A DNA stretch of 64,000 nt from CAVYXZ01 sp965223835 (GTDB lineage: Bacteria > Chloroflexota > Anaerolineae > Aggregatilineales > Phototrophicaceae), in the NCBI GenBank assembly GCA_965223835.1, contig CBDCXQ010000001.1, positions 5,518,001-5,582,000 of the forward strand, given 5' to 3'. This document shows positions 61,595 through 64,000 of the stretch, in pieces (the stretch's first letter is position 1; the number at the start of each line of letters is the position of its first letter). The position numbers and the translations under genes were made by a program. A model generated the notes under the pieces. That model saw only the letters and a list, made by a program, of their open reading frames with translations, was not told the DNA's origin and ran no database searches.

Positions 61595-62581
61595 TTACTT
61601 TTTGCGTCGTCTGAACCGGGAAAAGAGGCCATTGTGGTCTTCGTCATGCTCGATTTTCTGTTCGATGGTGATCTCAGATTGGGATGACGTCGCGTCAAGA
61701 TTCTGTGCCGGGCGAATCACCAATCCACCATCGGCAACTTCCAAATAAACGCGACTCTGGATGGCTAATTGTTCACGGAAGACCTGCGGAATCTGTAAGC
61801 GCCCGGCTGAATCCAGCACAGTAAGCTCCTCGAAGTGGTCAGTCGCCATTTGTTCCAGATCAGCTTGCTTTGTTTGGCGGCGCACCGTCTCGCTGGCGAG
61901 CTTGCCATCTCGGATGGCAACTACCCGATTCACATGCTGCGCCAGCAGCGGATCATGGCTGACGATAATGATCGTTAATCCGAGTTCGCGGTTGAGTCTG
62001 CGGAATAATTCATAAACTTGATCGGCAGTTGCTGAATCGATTTCACCAGTCGGTTCATCAGCCAGCAGCAAACTCGGCTCATTTGCCAGCGCCACCGCAA
62101 TCGACACGCGTTGTTGTTCGCCACCCGACATCTCCACCGGTTTATGATTGTGACGGTCGCCCAGTCCGACCAGATCCAGCAACATGTGCGCCCGCTGGTT
62201 CGCGGCCAGCCCCGCGCGCCCCGCCAGCGTCATATGGAGCCGAATGTTATCCAGAGCTGACCGATAAGGAATGAGGTTGCGACTGCTCTGTTGCCAGACA
62301 AACCCCACCTGGACCTGACGATAGTGATTCAGTTCACGACCGGACATTTTTAGCAGGTCATATTCATCTACCCGCACTTGCCCGGCAGACGGACGAGTCA
62401 AGCCACCGAGCACGTTCATCAAGGTTGTCTTCCCGCTGCCGCTGGACCCCACGACTCCGACCAATTCCCCCCGCCGGACGGTTAGGTCCAGGCCCTGCAA
62501 CGCCAACACTTCGGTGTCCGCAACCTTAAAAATCTTGACGAGGCTATCGCAGATGATAAAGGCGTCGTTGCCAGTCGTCAC
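61595..62581 (-). CDS. ABC transporter ATPase with C-terminal AbrB-like domain
   Basis: The first 225 residues form a LolD/MacB-type ATPase: Walker A GVVGSSGSGKTTLM, Q-loop VWQQSSRNLIPY, signature MSGGEQQRV, Walker B LLLADEPTGEID and H-loop IIIVSHDP. Residues about 248-292 look like an AbrB/MazE swapped-hairpin domain (LTVLDSAGRLQIPQVFREQL, then YLEVADGGLVIRP). A charged tail follows (KIEHDEDHNGLFSRFRRRKK). AbrB domains bind DNA, so the fusion may link transporter state to gene control or serve as a dimer module; this is inferred. The start overlaps the stop of the permease gene by 4 bases. Confidence 0.9.
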   Translation of the reverse strand: MTTGNDAFIICDSLVKIFKVADTEVLALQGLDLTVRRGELVGVVGSSGSGKTTLMNVLGGLTRPSAGQVRVDEYDLLKMSGRELNHYRQVQVGFVWQQSSRNLIPYRSALDNIRLHMTLAGRAGLAANQRAHMLLDLVGLGDRHNHKPVEMSGGEQQRVSIAVALANEPSLLLADEPTGEIDSATADQVYELFRRLNRELGLTIIIVSHDPLLAQHVNRVVAIRDGKLASETVRRQTKQADLEQMATDHFEELTVLDSAGRLQIPQVFREQLAIQSRVYLEVADGGLVIRPAQNLDATSSQSEITIEQKIEHDEDHNGLFSRFRRRKK

Positions 62582-64000
62582 AATGATTCTCCTAATTTGA
62601 CAGCCTCAAAAATTCGCATCCGCCGCAGGATAACCAGCAGTACCGCCATAATGATGGCAAACGTTAAGAGGAAAAGGCCGACGATAAGGGCGATTTCGGC
62701 CCAGGCAATCGTAACGACATAAGGCGGCACAATGCCCGATAAATTGCCCACGAATTGCATGTAGGGGATGTATAAAACGCTCACGACCAATCCAATCGCC
62801 ACCCCCAGGACGATACCGATCAAGATCAGTAAGCCCAGTTCCCAGGCAACGGAAAACATCATGGCCGGTTGTGAGAGGCCAATGGCCCGTAAAATACCAA
62901 ATTCGACATATCGCCGCCGGTAGGAAAAGATGTTGTAGAGCAGGAAACCGATGATCGTCGCCAGCGAGGATGCAATAAAGCCGATGGAGAGTAAGCCGAA
63001 TAAGCCCTGCCGTTCGGGACGTACTTGCTCACGTTCGATCCGGCTTAGCGGTTCTTCGATCACGACACTCACGGCCTGGTTGCCGGTAACTGCCCTCGTA
63101 AATTCTGTTTTATCAAACGCCGGGTCGATTCGCGCAATAATGCGATGCGGTAATTCGGTACGGGCTTGTTCAAAGATATAATCCAGATTGCCAACAAATA
63201 ATGGCCCATCATCTTCGGGATACCAGCGTGGGAAATAATCAAACGCACCCACAATTTGTAAGCTCACCGGAATCGTCGCACCACTGCTGCTGATGTCTAG
63301 CTGGATAAAGTCACCCGAAGCCAGCGCCCGATCTTGCATAAATTGCCGCGATACGAGCACGGTGTCTGGGGCGACGGCCAACGCATTGAGCAAATAGCCG
63401 AGACGAATCCGGGAAAAATCGGACCGCCAGAAGATGATTGGCCCCAGTTCGGCCCGGTCTACACCCATAAACTTACCACTGACGCGGCCCGATGTGAGCC
63501 TGGCCGTCGCGTCATATTCCCCCAGACGGGTGGCCTGCTCAACATGCTCGATCGCTCTGATTTCTGAAATATGCATGTAGACCAATGTGGCATCCTGGGT
63601 ATTTCCCAGCTCACCCGGCTGATTGTTACTGAGGACCCGCACCGCCATATCGCCTGCCGTTCGATAAAATTGCTGTTCAAATAAATAGCGGTCAATGGTT
63701 CGAGCAAAGGAAGCGGTGAAGATGCCCAGACTGATGGTCGAAATAAGCAAGATCAGCGGCAAATAGTAGGTCCCTGGCGAACGCTCCAATTGCCGGGTGA
63801 CGATCAACAAGCCGACGCTGCGGGTCATCTGAATAATCCAAACCAGCAGGCTCAACACAACGGGCAGCAGGCGTAAAATAAATAAAGTGAGGGCAAAAAT
63901 CGTCAACGGCGGGAGCAGAAAAACGAACGGTTGATCGTAAGCCTGCTCAATGTTCGAGACCCCACTTTCAATATCAATGAGCGACCCTTGTTGCGTTATC
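62578..64000 (-). CDS. FtsX-family permease, 5' end outside the window
   Basis: The open frame runs without a stop to the window edge, so the protein is longer than the 442 residues from the TTG at 63906 (the upstream part includes NIEQAYDQPFVFLLPPL). Inside are a membrane helix near LLILISTISLGIFTASF, a large outer domain and three C-terminal helices (LLSIGFIASSLATIIGFLLYN, LLILIGIVLGVAIGLVVSVLY, LFLLTFAIIMAVLLVILR). It matches the second half of a large FtsX-type permease such as that at 26819-29524. It is translationally coupled to the ABC-AbrB ATPase and forms a transporter with it. Confidence 0.9.
   Translation of the reverse strand, partial: ITQQGSLIDIESGVSNIEQAYDQPFVFLLPPLTIFALTLFILRLLPVVLSLLVWIIQMTRSVGLLIVTRQLERSPGTYYLPLILLISTISLGIFTASFARTIDRYLFEQQFYRTAGDMAVRVLSNNQPGELGNTQDATLVYMHISEIRAIEHVEQATRLGEYDATARLTSGRVSGKFMGVDRAELGPIIFWRSDFSRIRLGYLLNALAVAPDTVLVSRQFMQDRALASGDFIQLDISSSGATIPVSLQIVGAFDYFPRWYPEDDGPLFVGNLDYIFEQARTELPHRIIARIDPAFDKTEFTRAVTGNQAVSVVIEEPLSRIEREQVRPERQGLFGLLSIGFIASSLATIIGFLLYNIFSYRRRYVEFGILRAIGLSQPAMMFSVAWELGLLILIGIVLGVAIGLVVSVLYIPYMQFVGNLSGIVPPYVVTIAWAEIALIVGLFLLTFAIIMAVLLVILRRMRIFEAVKLGESL

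Noticed and set aside
1..64000. tRNA, rRNA, CRISPR array or riboswitch
   Set aside because: No tRNA T-loop-like motif, rRNA-like stretch, regularly spaced repeats or known riboswitch core was seen in the gaps by eye; a covariance-model search would be decisive.

Overview
The window looks like chromosomal DNA of a moderate-GC member of the Chloroflexota, probably Anaerolineae-like. This rests on style rather than a marker gene: a lipoprotein with a long Thr/Pro (TPTxTP) linker, a periplasmic beta-propeller hybrid histidine kinase, a Ser/Thr kinase with a giant TPR sensor region, large FtsX-type permeases, DUF4013 and bacterial GT-C-like membrane proteins. No rRNA, tRNA or CRISPR array was found. 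Most genes are ordinary chromosomal genes in short, tightly packed operons with AGGAGG-like ribosome binding sites. The clear accessory DNA is an AT-richer island at about 21.2-25.6 kb and a toxin-antitoxin insert behind guaA at about 57.6-58.4 kb.

Layout. 0.1-5.3 kb: two overlapping sensor kinase genes. 5.8-12.6 kb: exonuclease III, a pseudo-receiver, and a long minus-strand run of small metabolic or modification enzymes (DUF6807, GNAT-methyltransferase fusion, two VOC proteins, DUF4013, a membrane-anchored TlpA-like thioredoxin, GNAT). 12.7-16.5 kb: a three-gene plus-strand glycosyltransferase operon (GT2, GT4, GT-C-like membrane protein). 16.6-21.1 kb: a DUF4062-STAND NTPase-TPR protein with an apparent frameshift near its C-terminus, and a membrane-anchored TPR protein. 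21.2-25.6 kb: a mobile-element island holding an ISAs1-family copy with perfect 18-bp ends, an unknown ORF with an in-frame amber stop, and a second unknown gene split by an IS3-family element; removing the element exactly restores the reading frame. 25.6-33.2 kb: a membrane protein, a 901-residue FtsX-type permease and a Ser/Thr kinase whose sensor half is an internal tandem duplication. 33.3-43.6 kb: metabolic genes (sulfotransferase-like, class IV aminotransferase, SDR, alpha/beta hydrolase, methyltransferase, GH29 fucosidase), TPR protein and a PAS/GAF histidine kinase.

43.8-47.0 kb holds a compact sulfur module read leftwards: ArsR-type regulator with a palindromic operator, sulfide:quinone oxidoreductase, DUF1641 protein, DsrC/TusE-like protein with only the penultimate cysteine, and a DsrE-like protein, closed by a strong terminator. 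47.2-51.5 kb: MBL-fold enzymes, a TetR operon with a palindrome in its promoter, and a nitroreductase. 51.7-57.6 kb: DUF488, adenine deaminase, a DUF883-like membrane protein, EthD-like protein, xanthine phosphoribosyltransferase and GMP synthase; the last two plus adenine deaminase form a purine salvage set (adenine to hypoxanthine, xanthine to XMP, XMP to GMP). The guaA 3' end is repeated 0.76 kb downstream, bracketing a VapBC-type pair with a frameshifted toxin, as expected for an attachment-site scar. 58.4-64 kb: a Tat-exported MBL protein, a PQQ/sorbosone-dehydrogenase-like lipoprotein, GNAT, and an ABC ATPase with a C-terminal AbrB-like domain coupled to an FtsX permease that runs off the window edge.

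The strongest candidates for something undescribed are the two-gene island (an unknown protein plus a beta-rich protein with weak resemblance to beta-barrel toxins), the compact sulfide module, the ABC-AbrB fusion, and the guaA attachment scar.
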